The notes under the pieces were generated by a model. It had not been told where the DNA came from, searched no databases, and was given only the letters and a program-made list of their open reading frames with translations. A stretch of 6,125 nucleotides of DNA, taken from assembly GCA_937127205.1 (NCBI GenBank), contig CAKZLS010000171.1, positions 1 through 6,125 on the forward strand. The letters run 5' to 3'. This DNA comes from an uncultured Rhodospirillales bacterium (lineage in GTDB: Bacteria > Pseudomonadota > Alphaproteobacteria > Rhodospirillales > Defluviicoccaceae). How positions within the stretch are numbered: position 1 is the stretch's first letter; each line of letters starts with the position of its first letter. Shown one piece after another: positions 5,262 to 6,125 of this stretch. The position numbers and the translations under genes are program-made.

Positions 5262-6035
5262 ATGTCGTTCGCGTTGAGCCGCCGTCAGATCGTCAAGGGA
5301 ATGGCCGCAGGGGTGCCGTTGGCTGCCGTACTGGCCGACCCCGTTCTGGCACGCGCCGCTGGGCGGTCGCTGCAACAGGTCTCCATGCAGACCGCGGGCG
5401 GTCAAAAAGTCGATGCCGCCCTCGCTATGCCATCGAGAACGCCGGCACCGGCGGTCATGCTCATTCATGAGTGGTGGGGATTGAACGATCAAATTATGTC
5501 GGCGACCGCCGACTTGGGCCGCCGGGGCTACATGGCGCTGGCCATTGATCTCTACAACGGCCAAGCGACCGGCGACCCCGGGGAAGCCCAGAGATTCCTC
5601 GAAGAAATCGACCCGTCTCAAGCTACGGATACGGTGATGTCGTGGATCGGCGCGATCAAGAATCGTCCCGAGGCCACCGGCAAGGTGGGAACGGTCGGCT
5701 GGGGATTTGGCGGCGGCTGGGCTCTTAATGCGTCCATTGCTTCGTCGGTGGACGCCACCGTGATCTACTACGGCAAGGTCAACCGCCCCGCTCCGCAGCT
5801 GGCCCGCCTCAAAGGGCCGGTGCTCGGCCATTTCGCCGAGCGGGACCAGTGGATCAACACGGAGATGGTTTCGTCGTTCGAAAAGGCAATGACCGAGGCC
5901 GGCAAGCCTTACGAGGTCTATTGGTACGACGCCGACCATGGTTTCGCCAATCCCGCCAACAAAAACTACGACGGCAAAGATGCCCGGCTGGCTTGGTCCC
6001 GAACTCTGGACTTTTATCGCCAGCAACTCAGATAA
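5262..6035 (+). CDS. Tat-exported dienelactone hydrolase-family protein lacking the nucleophilic Cys
   Basis: A 257-residue alpha/beta-hydrolase of the dienelactone hydrolase (DLH) family. The N-terminus SRRQIVKGMAAGVPLAAV (6-23) is a twin-arginine signal, with likely cleavage near ARA-AG (30-34), so the mature protein of about 225 residues is periplasmic. Family residues kept are HEWWGLN (69-75, with Glu70), the IDLYNG strand (95-100), the acid Asp195 in FAERD (191-195) and the catalytic His226 in DADHGFANP (223-231). The nucleophile elbow, normally G-x-C-x-G-G, reads VGWGFGGG (145-152): Gly148, codon GGA at 5703-5705, replaces Cys. Reverting to TGC or TGT needs two base changes, so a single sequencing error is unlikely. 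Everything else looks intact and full length, which argues against a decaying gene. It may be a pseudoenzyme, or bind a ligand without hydrolysis. AAAGGG 8 nt upstream supports the start. The divergent neighbour is also probably exported. Confidence 0.9.
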   Translation: MSFALSRRQIVKGMAAGVPLAAVLADPVLARAAGRSLQQVSMQTAGGQKVDAALAMPSRTPAPAVMLIHEWWGLNDQIMSATADLGRRGYMALAIDLYNGQATGDPGEAQRFLEEIDPSQATDTVMSWIGAIKNRPEATGKVGTVGWGFGGGWALNASIASSVDATVIYYGKVNRPAPQLARLKGPVLGHFAERDQWINTEMVSSFEKAMTEAGKPYEVYWYDADHGFANPANKNYDGKDARLAWSRTLDFYRQQLR

Positions 6036-6078
6036 GCGTATGGCGATTACGGGCGGTCACCTCGCCGATTATACCAAC

Positions 6079-6095
6079 GGTCGTTAGTAATGACC
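6079..6095. repeat. Short palindrome near the window end
   Basis: GGTCGTTAGTAATGACC reads as two 8-base arms around a central G, with a single G-T mismatch between the arms. It begins 44 nt after the stop of the dienelactone hydrolase-like gene. With a one-base centre it cannot form a proper RNA hairpin, so it is better read as a protein-binding dyad, perhaps for a gene beyond the window. No T-run follows, so it is not an intrinsic terminator. Confidence 0.35.
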
Positions 6096-6125
6096 CCTTG
6101 TGACGGCGTTTCGGGGTTTCCGGCA

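Noticed and set aside
5175..6026. Minus-strand extension of the phytase-like reading frame across the dienelactone hydrolase-like gene
   Set aside because: The extra 284 residues are antisense to a clearly conserved gene and match no domain; the family's homology and signal peptide begin after the ATG at 5174.
6042..6066. Terminator after the dienelactone hydrolase-like gene
   Set aside because: GGCGA and TCGCC can pair, but across a 15-nt loop with no T-tract; too weak to call.

Overview
The window looks like a GC-rich chromosomal segment from a Proteobacterium. An alphaproteobacterium is most likely, judging by the long-form LeuA, the COG4246-type phytase-like protein and a Tat-exported dienelactone-hydrolase relative. 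The species cannot be read from the sequence. There are no tRNA or rRNA genes, CRISPR arrays, insertion sequences or phage genes. Four intact protein genes and one gene remnant fill almost all of it.

Layout. Positions 1-337 form an unusually elaborate promoter and leader for leuA. A perfect 24-bp palindrome abuts a near-consensus sigma-70 promoter (TTGACA, 16-nt spacer, GATAAT). About 275 nt of leader follow, with three RNA stems and small ORFs that could be leader peptides. leuA (338-2026, +) encodes 2-isopropylmalate synthase, the first committed step of leucine synthesis. It converges, with only 13 bp between stop codons, on a Kef-type CPA2 cation:proton antiporter (2040-3827, -). Upstream of the antiporter on the same strand lies the C-terminal remnant of a LysR-type regulator (3861-4133, -) with no DNA-binding domain; its upstream part holds a 19-bp tandem duplication. 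Next come a probably exported phytase-like esterase-family protein (4134-5174, -) and, divergently across 87 bp, a Tat-signal dienelactone hydrolase-like protein (5262-6035, +). The last 90 bp contain one short palindrome and no complete gene.

How they fit together. This is not one operon: leuA is a biosynthetic housekeeping gene, the antiporter is an ion/pH-homeostasis protein, and the divergent pair both appear to be exported. Two points deserve most attention. First, the dienelactone hydrolase-like protein keeps the Glu, Asp and His of the active site but has Gly where the nucleophilic Cys should be, so it looks like a pseudoenzyme or an enzyme with altered chemistry. Second, the leuA leader has stop codons of two candidate mini-ORFs placed inside hairpin loops, and the ribosome-binding site of the second ORF inside a long-range stem. 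This suggests translation-coupled control of leuA. I found no clear evidence of a wholly new multi-gene system.
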